A stretch of 64,000 nucleotides of DNA from positions 124,001-188,000 of the forward strand of contig CAZQMZ010000001.1 in NCBI GenBank assembly GCA_964594865.1. Direction: 5' to 3'. Positions 36,218 to 45,200 of the stretch are shown one piece after another. The stretch's first letter is position 1; each line of letters begins with the position of its first letter. A program made the position numbers and the translations under genes. This stretch comes from Caccovivens sp964594865. GTDB lineage: Bacteria; Bacillota; Clostridia; Christensenellales; UBA1242. The notes beneath the pieces are model-generated. The model searched no databases, was not told the origin of the DNA, and saw nothing but the letters and a program-made list of their open reading frames with translations.

Positions 36218-36437
36218 AAACTGCGCTTTGGGCTCGTTTCCGCGCAAGCGCGAAAAGCTTCGCTTGACGCTTGTTTTTCATTTTTGCGACCAAACGCAAC
36301 TCGCGCTTATGCTGGCGAGTTGGTCGCAACTCTCTTGCGAAGTGGGGCGTTGGAGTGAAAGTTGTTAAATAGAATTAAAGCAGCGCGTTACTTGGTGGAA
36401 GTCAGAAATCACGGTGTCTTCTGGCCAGGCGCGAGGG
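36218..36437. repeat. Structured intergenic repeat, copy B2 with long tail
   Basis: Core (36218-36358) matches B1. A tail of about 78 bp (36359-36436, from AAGTTGTTAAATAGAATTAA to GGCCAGGCGCGAGGG) is shared with copy C with only two differences. The region from 36438 to 36619 contains no gene; it holds a T-rich stretch and the promoter and ribosome site of the next gene. Confidence 0.85.
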
Positions 36438-36619
36438 GTTCAATCCATCTTCGTTGCCAAGTGCAAACAATCCGACCTATTGGGCTCTTTTGGTTATTTT
36501 TTATTGTTTTTGTTTTAGAAAAGTTTGCCGTCTTTTGGAATCTCTTCAAATATTTATGCGAAAAAATGTTTTAAATTTAGTTTTGAATATGATACAATAA
36601 AAAGGGGAGTTAATCAATA

Positions 36620-37183
36620 ATGAAATTTGAAATTAAAAAAATAGAATATAATGAAAAGGAATTAATTGCGAGAAAAAATTTAGAAAACGAATATAAAGAA
36701 GAATTAAATCGCATTTTGCAATTGTTAAGATGTGGTAAAAAGTTTATAACTAAACAAGAACAGATAAAAAGATTCTTTGACTGGTTTTCTGCGAATGTTA
36801 GTTATGATAATGATATACTTAAAAGGAAAAATAGTATCGGTTCTTTTACGGCAATTCTATATCCTTATAAAGACTGCTTTATTCATTGTGGTGAAAAATA
36901 TGCGCCTATACTATTGCATAAAGGAGTTTGTCAATCTTTTTCAATTGTTTTTAAAGATTTTTGCGATTTAATAGGGGTTAATTGCAAGATAATCCACGGA
37001 AAAGATGAAAATGTTATTGATTTAAAAGGCAAACCACATGCGTGGAATGAAGTTTTCCTGAACGGCAAATGGTCAACAATAGATCTTACGCCTTTTTATA
37101 AAACATACATGGGAAAACTTAGAACGCGTCCGAATAATAAATTCATAATTCACGGAGATAATGGCGGGCTTGGAAAAAGTTGA
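36620..37183 (+). CDS. Transglutaminase-like cysteine protease-fold protein
   Basis: 187 residues, ribosome site AAGGGGAG and a possible promoter TTTAAA-17-TACAAT upstream. The transglutaminase-core triad is visible: Cys104 in KGVCQSFSIVF, His140 in KPHAWNEVFLNGKW, and Asp155 in STIDLT, in the right order and spacing. No signal peptide, so it acts in the cytoplasm if these features hold, unlike most relatives that are exported. Codons are distinctly AT-rich (ATA, TTA, AGA) compared with neighbours. It lies exactly between repeat copies B2 and C. Substrate unknown. Confidence 0.8.
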   Translation: MKFEIKKIEYNEKELIARKNLENEYKEELNRILQLLRCGKKFITKQEQIKRFFDWFSANVSYDNDILKRKNSIGSFTAILYPYKDCFIHCGEKYAPILLHKGVCQSFSIVFKDFCDLIGVNCKIIHGKDENVIDLKGKPHAWNEVFLNGKWSTIDLTPFYKTYMGKLRTRPNNKFIIHGDNGGLGKS

Positions 37184-37195
37184 AATAGAGTGCAG

Positions 37196-37431
37196 TTTGC
37201 CGGCGCGCGATACTTTTTGTCACAGGTGACAAAAGCTTCGCTTGACGCTTGTTTTTCATTTTTGCGACCAAACGCAACTCGCGCTTATGCTGGCGAGTTG
37301 GTCGCAACTCTCTTGCGAAGTGGGGCGTTGGAGTGGAAGTTGTTAAATAGAATTAAAGCAGCGCGTTACTTGGTGGAAGTCAGAAATCGCGGTGTTTTCT
37401 GGCCAGGCGCGAGGGTAAGTGTGCCGGCAAA
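37196..37431. repeat. Structured intergenic repeat, copy C with terminal inverted repeats
   Basis: Hairpin 1 is CTTTTTGTCAC-AG-GTGACAAAAG (37213-37235); hairpin 2 is intact. The B2-type tail spans 37338-37414. This copy alone is bounded by an inverted pair, TTTGCCGGC (37196-37204) and GCCGGCAAA (37423-37431), and lacks the AAACTGCGCTTTGGG start. It may represent a fuller element. Confidence 0.75.
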
Positions 37432-37449
37432 AATGCTGGGACAATGCAT

Positions 37450-37479
37450 AAAAAAATGACCTACACAGGCCATTTTTTT
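37450..37479. terminator. Terminator of the acidic-tail membrane protein
   Basis: Imperfect stem AAAAAATG-A-CCT/AGG-C-CATTTTTT (37451-37462 with 37467-37478) with A- and T-runs on both sides. Confidence 0.8.
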
Positions 37480-37486
37480 ATTGTTC

Positions 37487-38224
37487 TTATTCGTTTTCGT
37501 CGCTTTCATTTGTTTCGTTTTCGTCGCTTTCATTTGTTTCGTTTTCAACAACTTCATCAGAAGCTTCTTGAATTTCTTCAACGTTTTCAACTTCTTCACT
37601 TTCAGTTGTTTCGTCTTCAACAATTTCACTTTCAGTTGTTTCGTCTTCAACAACTTCTTCGATTTTTTCATCGTTTTCAACTTCGTTGTTTTCTTCAACA
37701 TTTTCTGTTTCGTTGATTTCTTCTTCAACTTCGTTTTCGGTTGTCTCTTCTTCAACAACTTCATTTTCTGCTGTCTCTTCTTCAATTTCTTCATTTTCAA
37801 CAGCAACTTCGTCTTTGTGTTCTTCAATCATAAGAGGAGCAACAGGTTCTGTTTCTTCTGTCTTTTGTTCTTCAGCAACAGGTTCTTCAATTTCTTCAAC
37901 ATTTTGTTTTGACTTTTGAACAATTTTCACAATCAATGCAATTACAAATCCAACAACAACATATGCGGCAGCGCATCCAATTGCAACTCCGACTGACAAG
38001 CCGATGTCCTTGCCAAGCACGTTCATAAGGAGATATACCCAGCAGAAGATGGTGATGACAGGCAAAACGATTGCGAGCACAATATTGTATGTTTTGCTTA
38101 ATTTCTCGTGTTTTGCGTAATAAATAAATCCTGCAATTGTGACGATTGTGAAAATGATCGCCAAGATCAAAGTCGCATAACTTTCGGCTGACAAATATTT
38201 GAAATTCAAACTATCTAACAACAT
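37487..38224 (-). CDS. Membrane protein with long acidic repetitive tail
   Basis: 245 residues from ATG 38224 (TTGGAGG 7 nt upstream; the in-frame TTG at 38236 is part of that site). Three hydrophobic helices (about 13-35, 45-67, 78-103) are followed by about 140 residues dominated by Glu, Asn, Thr and Val, in units such as EETTENEVEEE, VEDETTESE and two near-exact copies of SDENETNE. The 24-bp DNA repeat behind the last units (37493-37540) is prone to slippage. No cysteine or enzymatic motif is seen. Function unknown. Confidence 0.72.
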   Translation of the reverse strand: MLLDSLNFKYLSAESYATLILAIIFTIVTIAGFIYYAKHEKLSKTYNIVLAIVLPVITIFCWVYLLMNVLGKDIGLSVGVAIGCAAAYVVVGFVIALIVKIVQKSKQNVEEIEEPVAEEQKTEETEPVAPLMIEEHKDEVAVENEEIEEETAENEVVEEETTENEVEEEINETENVEENNEVENDEKIEEVVEDETTESEIVEDETTESEEVENVEEIQEASDEVVENETNESDENETNESDENE

Positions 38225-38324
38225 AACTACCTCCAAAGTTTTCTATATTCTATCACAATGCAACTCATTTGTCAATATCAAATAACAAAAAAAGTTAAAT
38301 TTTTTATATTTTTTGTCAAAAAAA

Positions 38325-38353
38325 TTGCAAAATTCTCTTTTTTAATATATACT
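38325..38353 (+). promoter_or_regulatory. Promoter of the 38369 gene
   Basis: TTGCAA (38325-38330), 17-nt spacer, TATACT (38348-38353); a very short leader with GAGAG. Confidence 0.6.
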
Positions 38354-38368
38354 AAAACTGAGAGAATT

Positions 38369-38998
38369 ATGAAAACAAAAAGAATTATTCTGATTTGTGT
38401 TTCGGTTTTGGCAGGTGTGGCAGTTTTGTTGGGGCTGACATTTTTCTTCCTTGCAACGAGAAGAATTGAAGAAATTCCAAACTCTCTTACTGTTGAAAAC
38501 ATTGAGGACGAGCCTTGTCTTGTGGCGGAATATAACGCAAATTATGGATATAAGTTTTGTATTGAGTTGGAGATTGACGGCGAATTTGCTGTCATTGAAT
38601 ATGTCGAACAAACCAGCAATGTTCTCAAACTGAACGAGCAGAAAGTGACAGTTGAAGCGGGTCAAACATATCGCTTTTCGGTTTGTTACACCACAGACAG
38701 TGTGGACGGAGAGTTCAGTGATTTCTTGATTTGGACTGTGGGTTCAACTCTGGACAATGTCACAGGAGTTGAGGTGCTTGGTGAAATGTTGGTTTGGGAA
38801 GAAGTTGAGGGTGCGGACAACTATTGCCTCACATTCGTTTCGCAAGATGGCGAAATGTTTGAAGAGTTCACCAGCGAGTTGTCATATTCTTTTGATCACC
38901 TTTCAGAAGGTGTCTACACTGTCTATATCGTCGCAACTTCAATGGACGAAAATGTGAATCCTTCTTCCGATTTCACTTCAATTGTGATTGAAGTTTGA
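38369..38998 (+). CDS. Membrane-anchored extracytoplasmic protein with fibronectin-III-like segments
   Basis: 209 residues from ATG 38369 (MKTKRIILIC); a longer frame upstream has no ribosome site and runs through the promoter. An N-terminal helix (about 6-28) anchors it. The body has two repeats ending in YRFSVCYTTDSVDGEFSDF and GVYTVYIVATSMDENVNPSSDF, the pattern of the last strands in fibronectin-III/Ig-like domains, with VTGVEVLGEMLVWEEVEGADNYCLTF between. Binding partner unknown. It precedes the large lipoprotein gene by 72 bp. Confidence 0.7.
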   Translation: MKTKRIILICVSVLAGVAVLLGLTFFFLATRRIEEIPNSLTVENIEDEPCLVAEYNANYGYKFCIELEIDGEFAVIEYVEQTSNVLKLNEQKVTVEAGQTYRFSVCYTTDSVDGEFSDFLIWTVGSTLDNVTGVEVLGEMLVWEEVEGADNYCLTFVSQDGEMFEEFTSELSYSFDHLSEGVYTVYIVATSMDENVNPSSDFTSIVIEV

Positions 38999-39070
38999 TT
39001 TTCTTAAAAATATTGAAAAATGGTCGATTTTGTTTGCTAAAAAGTGACAAAATATGTAAAATATAAATAT

Positions 39071-42000
39071 ATGACGCGTGTAAAGAAGTTTTGGTTCAAT
39101 TTCTTGTGCATCATGTTGGCTTTCACTCTCACAAGTGGGAACATGCTTTTTCTCGCTGGATGCACAACACAATCAATCACTTCACAAGTGGAAGAAGTTG
39201 ATGAAACTGATGATGTTGATGAAACTGATGATGTTGAAGAAATTGACACTTCCACAGACGAAAATTACACCGAAGAGAGTGAATCCGGCGTAGATTCTTC
39301 CAACGAACTTACAACGGACGAAATAACAAACAGCATCACTGTAAGCACTTCTGATGATGACGACAATATCTCCGCACAGGCGTCAGGTTATTGGACGAGT
39401 TCTAGTTATCGTTCTACATCCTTTGACGGTGAGGGGACATCTTCAGACCCATATCAAATTTCCACAGCGGCACAATTGGCAGGGTTGGCTTATTTGGTTA
39501 ATAATGGCAGTGGAAGCTATTATGAAGCTTATTACATATTGACAGCAGATATTGATCTTTCTGATCATTATTGGGTTCCAATTGGACTATCTGTAACTAC
39601 ATCTTTTCGAGGAAGTTTTGATGGACGGGGTCATGTCATTTCGGGAATGACAATAAATTTGAGTTCAAGCAGTGTAATAAGTTCTTATTATGTGGATGGT
39701 GAGCGGCTCTGTTATGTCGGTTTATTTGGTTATCTTTATCATCATGAAGAGATTTCAAATATTATTTTTAGAAACGCAAGCATAACCACTTCTTCTGACA
39801 CAGCGCCAAGTTACTCTTACAGAATAGGTATCCTTGCTGGGCGTTTATATAATTCCAGTAGGTCTACGATTTCGCAAATAGGAGTGGTTTCAAGTTCTAT
39901 TAGCATTAACTATACTGCATTTACAAGCTACTACACTACGTGTGTGGGTGGAATTGTTGGATATGCATATCGTGTTACGATATCGGAAAGTTTTTGTAAT
40001 GATGTGGAAATAGAGACATCTTACAGTCTTAGAAACAATGCTGATTATACTGACCAATATCTTGGAGGATTGGTTGGTTATCTTGATTCTGGACAAATAG
40101 CGGATTGCTATTTTTCTGGGCAGATGACTGTATATGGTTTTGGATATGTTGGTGGGTTATGTGGATATATGGATGACTCTCAAATATACAAAAGTTATTT
40201 TTATACTCCCTATGATTATGCTTATCTTGGATGTCGGTATGCGGGAGGAATTGTTGGATGTGCTGCAGACTCATCATCTATCATTTCTTGTTTTACTTAT
40301 GCTCAAATAACGACTGATACAAGTCTTAGTACATATGTTGGAGCAATTGTGGGATATTTATCTTATAGCACAGCCCGATATTGCAGTTGGTATAGTGAAT
40401 ATATGTCAGATGGTTATGGAGGCAGGAGTGGTAGTATCCTCTTGTGGGAGACTTCCACCTGGAGTGACAACAATTCATATAGTGTGGCTAATCGTCCCAT
40501 TTCCTATAATGCCACAAGTTTTTATCTGAGTTCAAGTTATCTTGGGGGTAGTTCAAGTGTCAGCTGGGATATTTATTCTGGCAGTTACGAGACAACCGTG
40601 ACGGGTGATTACACTTGGACAAAATATGTTGGAGGAAGCACTAGTTATATCAATGATGGGCTTCCGGTTTTGAGTTGGGCAGTGAAGCGTGTGAGAGTTT
40701 ATTATTACACAACTGAGAGAGATCAAAACACTTCATATGCAGCAGTCACTGTCGCTGGTTCAAGCAGTCTATCTGCTGTATATGCCTTGATTGGCACTGA
40801 TGTGACCTTTACTTCCTCAGGTTCACCAGACAATTTTGAATTTTCCAGTTGGACATATGACTCCGCAACTGGGACAGAGCTTTCGGAGTCATCCTCATTT
40901 TCAACTTATATCACCGGAGATGCTGGAGTGACAACTTCAAGCTCCGGTTTATATTATGATGTTTACGCAGTTTTCACAAGGAAGATTGTCACAATCACAT
41001 TCGATAAGAACAACTCTGATTCGGGATCGACAGGTTGGGCAACATTCAGTGCGGGATATGGCGAGTTGTATACTTTACCAACGGCAACAAGAGCAAATGC
41101 CGCAGATACAAACACATTCGTAGATTTCACACGCGATGGCTACACTTTGTCAAGTTGGAACACGGAGTCGAATGGCACAGGGACAAGTTATACGCTTGGA
41201 GGAAGTTGTAGTTTCTCCAGTTCAGATTTCTTCTCCAGTTCAGAGATTACTCTTTATGCAATTTGGGATATTAACACAGTGACAATCAGTGTTGTTATGT
41301 ATTGTGAATATGAATACTCAGGTGTGGATTTGGGAAGTGTGACTATAAACAGAACGACTTTCACGTCATCTTCAAACTCCACGGTTGTTGCAGATATAAA
41401 TGATCTTAAAATCTCAATCGAACCAAATGTTGGATACGCGCTTTCAAGTATTGGATGTAGTAGTGGAGGGACTATTCCTTTCGACACCAGTACTATAAAT
41501 ACAAATAAAACAAGTAGCACTACTTATAGCACTACTTATTTGGGAGATGTCACCTTAGAGTATACGGATAATTATTTACTCAGTGAAGATATAAGCAGCT
41601 TAAAAACTTCCAGTCAAAGCATTACACTGACATTCACCTTTGTGCCGGTGTGGTATAAAATAAGTTATAATTTTTGGGATGAAGAAGGAAACTCTCTTTC
41701 GTCATTAATTGACGCTAGTTCAACTAATTATATGTTTGGATCTATAGTCGATTATTCAGTTGTTGAAGAATTGAATCTTTATGGAGACAGTGTAAGTAAT
41801 TATAAATTAAGTTATTCTCACGAGTTTGGATATACATATAAGGTCTATATCAATGAAGAAAAGGATGAAAACCTACTTAAAACCTTTGAAGATATACCTT
41901 CGAATTATTTGAGTGGGTATTCGGATTATTTGAGTGGGTATTATAATTCCACAACAATCAAATTCGCTGATATTGCTGAGCTTGGTGTTCTTAACAACAC

Positions 42001-43525
42001 CACCGAAAGTTTCACGCTTGTTTTTGTCAGGGAAGTTAATGAATATACATTGGCGTTGGCGGATTATTACAACACTGCCACAAGTTCTTATTCATCTGGC
42101 TCCGCCGGTGGAACAACTTCTTTTAGTGTTGATGATAGTGAAAAAACCACCACTATCTATGGAAATCAAGAAAGTGTCCGTTTGACAACATCACCAGAAG
42201 ATGGATATTATTATGATTATTCTCAATACACTACCAAAAAATTTTCCTCAACCATAGAGGTGACAACTTTGTTGGAAGAATTTTATTATGACAAGATTTT
42301 CAATTTCATAATTAACGGCTATTCTCTGGCAGGGGCAGAAATAACATTGAGCAATTATTACACCTTGGCAAAATTTGTTTTCAACGGAAAAGTTAATGTT
42401 CTTGGATATGTCGGGGATGAAGATCCTGATTCAAAGAGTTATGTCTTATTGACAACAAGCGGATTTTCTCCTCAACCGTCATTCATGGAAGGGGAAACGC
42501 TTTATTGTGCCACTGATGTGACACTGGAAGTAAGGTCTTCTTTAAGCAACACAACTTTCTTGGGATGGTTTGACGGAGACGGAAAATTGCTCTCCACTTC
42601 CACGACTTACATATTTTCTCATTCTCCAGGCAATTTGGAGAAAAGTTCTTCTGATGATGAAGGTTCTTCCGATGATGGATATGGGTATTCTTCTGGTAAA
42701 CAAATTTCTTACACAATCACCGCCAAGTTTATCACAAGCACGGCGGCTTCGATGTCGACCACCGGCAATGTGTATTACATCTCTTCCGCTGAAAACCTTG
42801 TTTGGTTGAGTCAACAAGTCGAAGCGGGGAATTCTTTTGATGGCTATATTTTCATTCAAACACAAGACATTGACATGAGTGGAATTTATATGACGCCAAT
42901 TGGAACGGCTGACAAGCCTTTCAAAGGCACATACAATGGAAATAATTATCTGATCAAAAACATGAATATGGGAGACTATGGAACGTTGACTGCGGTTGGG
43001 CTGTTTGGATATACAAGTGGCGCGACAATCAAGAATTTGACGATTTACGACGGTTCGGTCACAGGTGCTAAATATGTTGGCGCTGTGGTGGGCTATGCTG
43101 AGAACACATATTTCTCAAATGTCAGCAACTATCTCTGCACTGTCAGTGGCTCGGAATATTTTGGGCAGGAAGCTCTTGGAATTGACACAGAGTATGTTGG
43201 CGGACTTGTGGGCTATGCAACCGGTTGCACCTTCATTGGATGTTCCAACCAAGCAACTGTGAAAGGTACTAATGGAAACATATCTGGATATACTTCCAAT
43301 GTTGCTGGACTTGTGGGCTATACATATGGTGGCTCGATTGACCAGTGTTATACGTCATCAACAACTTTGGCTAATGGTAATGGGAATGCCACTATGACAA
43401 ACTATTATGATTCCACAGGTTATTATGACGGAAATGGTTATAAAATTACTGATTGGGATGATTATGACACATCAATTTGGATAAAAATAAACGATGAATA
43501 TGTTTTAAGAATTTTCTATTGGTAA
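39071..43525 (+). CDS. Large surface lipoprotein with GLUG and InlB-B-type repeats
   Basis: 1,484 residues from ATG 39071. The signal peptide ends in LAGC (lipobox, Cys31), so it is probably lipid-anchored. An acidic spacer with two VDETDD units follows. Residues about 130-460 and 1250-1455 hold GLUG-type repeats (GGIVGYAY, GGLVGYLD, GGLVGYAT, AGLVGYTY). Residues about 640-740 match the InlB B-repeat/flg_new pattern (ITFDKNNSDSG, GYTLSSWNTESNGTGTSY, TLYAIW). The middle has several similar strand-rich repeats. The ectodomain suggests adhesion, perhaps to host or mucus. No ribosome site; a TTGCTA-17-TAAAAT promoter would leave a leader of about 2 nt. It lacks LPXTG. Confidence 0.85.
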   Translation: MTRVKKFWFNFLCIMLAFTLTSGNMLFLAGCTTQSITSQVEEVDETDDVDETDDVEEIDTSTDENYTEESESGVDSSNELTTDEITNSITVSTSDDDDNISAQASGYWTSSSYRSTSFDGEGTSSDPYQISTAAQLAGLAYLVNNGSGSYYEAYYILTADIDLSDHYWVPIGLSVTTSFRGSFDGRGHVISGMTINLSSSSVISSYYVDGERLCYVGLFGYLYHHEEISNIIFRNASITTSSDTAPSYSYRIGILAGRLYNSSRSTISQIGVVSSSISINYTAFTSYYTTCVGGIVGYAYRVTISESFCNDVEIETSYSLRNNADYTDQYLGGLVGYLDSGQIADCYFSGQMTVYGFGYVGGLCGYMDDSQIYKSYFYTPYDYAYLGCRYAGGIVGCAADSSSIISCFTYAQITTDTSLSTYVGAIVGYLSYSTARYCSWYSEYMSDGYGGRSGSILLWETSTWSDNNSYSVANRPISYNATSFYLSSSYLGGSSSVSWDIYSGSYETTVTGDYTWTKYVGGSTSYINDGLPVLSWAVKRVRVYYYTTERDQNTSYAAVTVAGSSSLSAVYALIGTDVTFTSSGSPDNFEFSSWTYDSATGTELSESSSFSTYITGDAGVTTSSSGLYYDVYAVFTRKIVTITFDKNNSDSGSTGWATFSAGYGELYTLPTATRANAADTNTFVDFTRDGYTLSSWNTESNGTGTSYTLGGSCSFSSSDFFSSSEITLYAIWDINTVTISVVMYCEYEYSGVDLGSVTINRTTFTSSSNSTVVADINDLKISIEPNVGYALSSIGCSSGGTIPFDTSTINTNKTSSTTYSTTYLGDVTLEYTDNYLLSEDISSLKTSSQSITLTFTFVPVWYKISYNFWDEEGNSLSSLIDASSTNYMFGSIVDYSVVEELNLYGDSVSNYKLSYSHEFGYTYKVYINEEKDENLLKTFEDIPSNYLSGYSDYLSGYYNSTTIKFADIAELGVLNNTTESFTLVFVREVNEYTLALADYYNTATSSYSSGSAGGTTSFSVDDSEKTTTIYGNQESVRLTTSPEDGYYYDYSQYTTKKFSSTIEVTTLLEEFYYDKIFNFIINGYSLAGAEITLSNYYTLAKFVFNGKVNVLGYVGDEDPDSKSYVLLTTSGFSPQPSFMEGETLYCATDVTLEVRSSLSNTTFLGWFDGDGKLLSTSTTYIFSHSPGNLEKSSSDDEGSSDDGYGYSSGKQISYTITAKFITSTAASMSTTGNVYYISSAENLVWLSQQVEAGNSFDGYIFIQTQDIDMSGIYMTPIGTADKPFKGTYNGNNYLIKNMNMGDYGTLTAVGLFGYTSGATIKNLTIYDGSVTGAKYVGAVVGYAENTYFSNVSNYLCTVSGSEYFGQEALGIDTEYVGGLVGYATGCTFIGCSNQATVKGTNGNISGYTSNVAGLVGYTYGGSIDQCYTSSTTLANGNGNATMTNYYDSTGYYDGNGYKITDWDDYDTSIWIKINDEYVLRIFYW

Positions 43526-43538
43526 TTTCAATTTTTAT

Positions 43539-43567
43539 AAAAAGTGGTCGTTGAACCACTTTTTTTT
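43539..43567 (+). terminator. Terminator of the large lipoprotein gene
   Basis: Stem AAAGTGGT/ACCACTTT (43541-43548 with 43555-43562), 6-nt loop, T-run to 43567. Confidence 0.88.
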
Positions 43568-43633
43568 ATGCATTTTTTTGGTTATATTTCAATTTCTGGG
43601 AAAATAAACTATTATTGTATTTTCGACAAAGGT

Positions 43634-43664
43634 GGACAAAATTTCAGTGTTGGGGACAAAATTT
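43634..43664 (+). promoter_or_regulatory. Direct repeat upstream of pdaB, possible operator
   Basis: GGACAAAATTT occurs at 43634-43644 and again at 43654-43664, a spacing of 20 bp, two helical turns. It lies 48-78 bp before the pdaB start. Confidence 0.5.
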
Positions 43665-43711
43665 GCATTGCCGAAAACTTGCCAATTATATAAAATGAAA
43701 GCGAGGTTTGT

Positions 43712-44476
43712 ATGCATTTCTGCGTAATCAAATCAAGAACAATCAAAATTTTTGTTGCTATGGCAATCGTCGTCGTTCTGCTGGCAATTTCAATTGATGG
43801 CTCAACTTCCGCTTCTGTCTATTTTGGTTATTCCACTCGCAAGGTGCCAATCTATAGTGTGGATACCGAACAAAAACAGGTGGCAATCACTTTCGATGCG
43901 GCATGGGGTGCGGATAAAACGGAAGAAATTATTGAGATTTTGCAAGAGTTTAACTGCACTGCAACTTTCTTCCTTGTCGGGTTTTGGGTGGAGGATTATC
44001 CAGAGCAGGCTCAGGCAATCGCTGAGGCGGGTTTTGAAATTGGCACACATTCCAACACTCATCCGGATATGGCCAATCTCGATGCCAGCACAATCAAGAA
44101 CGAACTTGAAACGTCAATTTCCATCATTGAAGAAACGACAGGTGTTGAAGTGAGTTTGTTCAGAGCGCCTTTTGGGTCATATAACAACACGCTTTTGGAT
44201 ACCGCGGAAGAATTGGGGCTTAAAACAATTCAATGGGATGTTGACACTCTTGATTGGAAAGGACTTTCTGCAAGCGAAATTTGCAGTCGGGTTATGTCCA
44301 AAGTGAAAAATGGGTCAATCATTTTGATGCATAACAATTCTGACAATGTGCTGGATGGACTTAGGTTGGTGCTTATGAAATTGCAATCGCAAGGATATTC
44401 AGTGACTTCCGTCGGCGAACTTGTCTATGGCGACAACTACACAATCGACAGAAATGGAGTGCAACACGAAAATTAG
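43712..44476 (+). CDS. pdaB: PdaB-type polysaccharide deacetylase
   Basis: NodB-family carbohydrate esterase; PdaB is needed for stable spore formation in Bacillus. 254 residues, N-terminal membrane/signal helix (about 10-30). Motif 1 is TFDAAWG (Asp62), where most NodB enzymes have TFDDG; the changed second Asp is characteristic of PdaB. Motif 2 THSNTH gives His113 and His117; motif 3 RAPFGSYN is at 151-158; the LMHNN motif near 210 replaces the usual LHD. Whether it is catalytic is uncertain. Ribosome site AGCGAGG. The OB-fold gene starts 12 bp downstream. Confidence 0.88.
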   Translation: MHFCVIKSRTIKIFVAMAIVVVLLAISIDGSTSASVYFGYSTRKVPIYSVDTEQKQVAITFDAAWGADKTEEIIEILQEFNCTATFFLVGFWVEDYPEQAQAIAEAGFEIGTHSNTHPDMANLDASTIKNELETSISIIEETTGVEVSLFRAPFGSYNNTLLDTAEELGLKTIQWDVDTLDWKGLSASEICSRVMSKVKNGSIILMHNNSDNVLDGLRLVLMKLQSQGYSVTSVGELVYGDNYTIDRNGVQHEN

Positions 44477-44487
44477 GAGGGAAAAAT

Positions 44488-45171
44488 ATGAGTTACGAAA
44501 ACATGAAAGAAGAAAACACAAATTATGTCAAAATTGTTGGACTTGTTGTCGACGAGCCGACCAAATCGCACGAAGTGTGTGGAGAAAACTTTTTCGAGTT
44601 TAAAGTGGAAGTTGACAGGCTTTCAAGCAACAAAGACATTTTGCCTGTCACTGTGTCAGAGAGAATCATGTCCGGCGTCAAGGTCGGAGATTTTGTTGAA
44701 ATTGTGGGAGAATATCGCAGTTTCAACAAATTGCAAAACGAAAAAAGTCGATTGATTTTGACTGTTTTTGCAAAAGATTTGAAAGTTTTGAGCGAAAAAG
44801 AAGAATTTTTCAATGAAATCAAACTGACAGGGTTTATTTGCAAAGAACCAATCTATCGCAAAACACCTTTTGAACGCGAAATATGCGACATCTTGATTGC
44901 CGTCAATCGAACGAATTATCACAAATCGGACTATATTCCTTGCATATTGTGGGGAAGAAACGCGCGTTTTGTGGCAAATCAACATATCGGTTGCAAGGTG
45001 GAACTTTCTGGGCGCATTCAATCGCGAGAATATAACAAAACTTTGCCAAGCGGAGAGACAGAAACAAAAACGGCATATGAAGTTTCTTGCCAAAGTGTCA
45101 CGATTTTGGGCAATGTTGCCAAATTTGATGTAAAACAAACAGAAAACAAGACCAAAGTTGTCAATGACTAA
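44488..45171 (+). CDS. Tandem OB-fold, SSB-like protein
   Basis: 227 residues with an excellent ribosome site (AGGAGGG). Two OB folds: residues about 12-100 (KIVGLVVDEPT to ILTVFAKDLKVL) and about 107-212, whose pattern IKLTGFICKEPIYRKTPFER then IPCILWGRNARF and KVELSGRIQSREY closely follows SSB. Clostridial relatives are annotated as SSB-like. It lacks the acidic C-terminal tip (DDDIPF-type) used by true SSB to recruit partners, so it is probably not the main SSB. It follows pdaB in the same transcript. The first domain is degenerate. Confidence 0.78.
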   Translation: MSYENMKEENTNYVKIVGLVVDEPTKSHEVCGENFFEFKVEVDRLSSNKDILPVTVSERIMSGVKVGDFVEIVGEYRSFNKLQNEKSRLILTVFAKDLKVLSEKEEFFNEIKLTGFICKEPIYRKTPFEREICDILIAVNRTNYHKSDYIPCILWGRNARFVANQHIGCKVELSGRIQSREYNKTLPSGETETKTAYEVSCQSVTILGNVAKFDVKQTENKTKVVND

Positions 45172-45198
45172 AAAAACAAGGTTAAACCTTGTTTTTTT
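45171..45198. terminator. Bidirectional terminator between OB-fold gene and gpmI
   Basis: Stem CAAGGT/ACCTTG (45177-45182 with 45186-45191), 3-nt loop, A-run on the left and T-run on the right. It overlaps the last base of the OB-fold gene stop. Confidence 0.85.
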
Positions 45199-45200
45199 GA

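Noticed and set aside
36420..36480. tRNA-like remnant with a GGTTCAATCC segment after copy B2
   Set aside because: Only a T-arm-like fragment with a mismatched stem is present; no acceptor or anticodon arm can be assembled.
37493..37540. Short tandem repeat as a CRISPR-like array
   Set aside because: The 24-bp units are in-frame codons of an acidic protein tail, without spacers.
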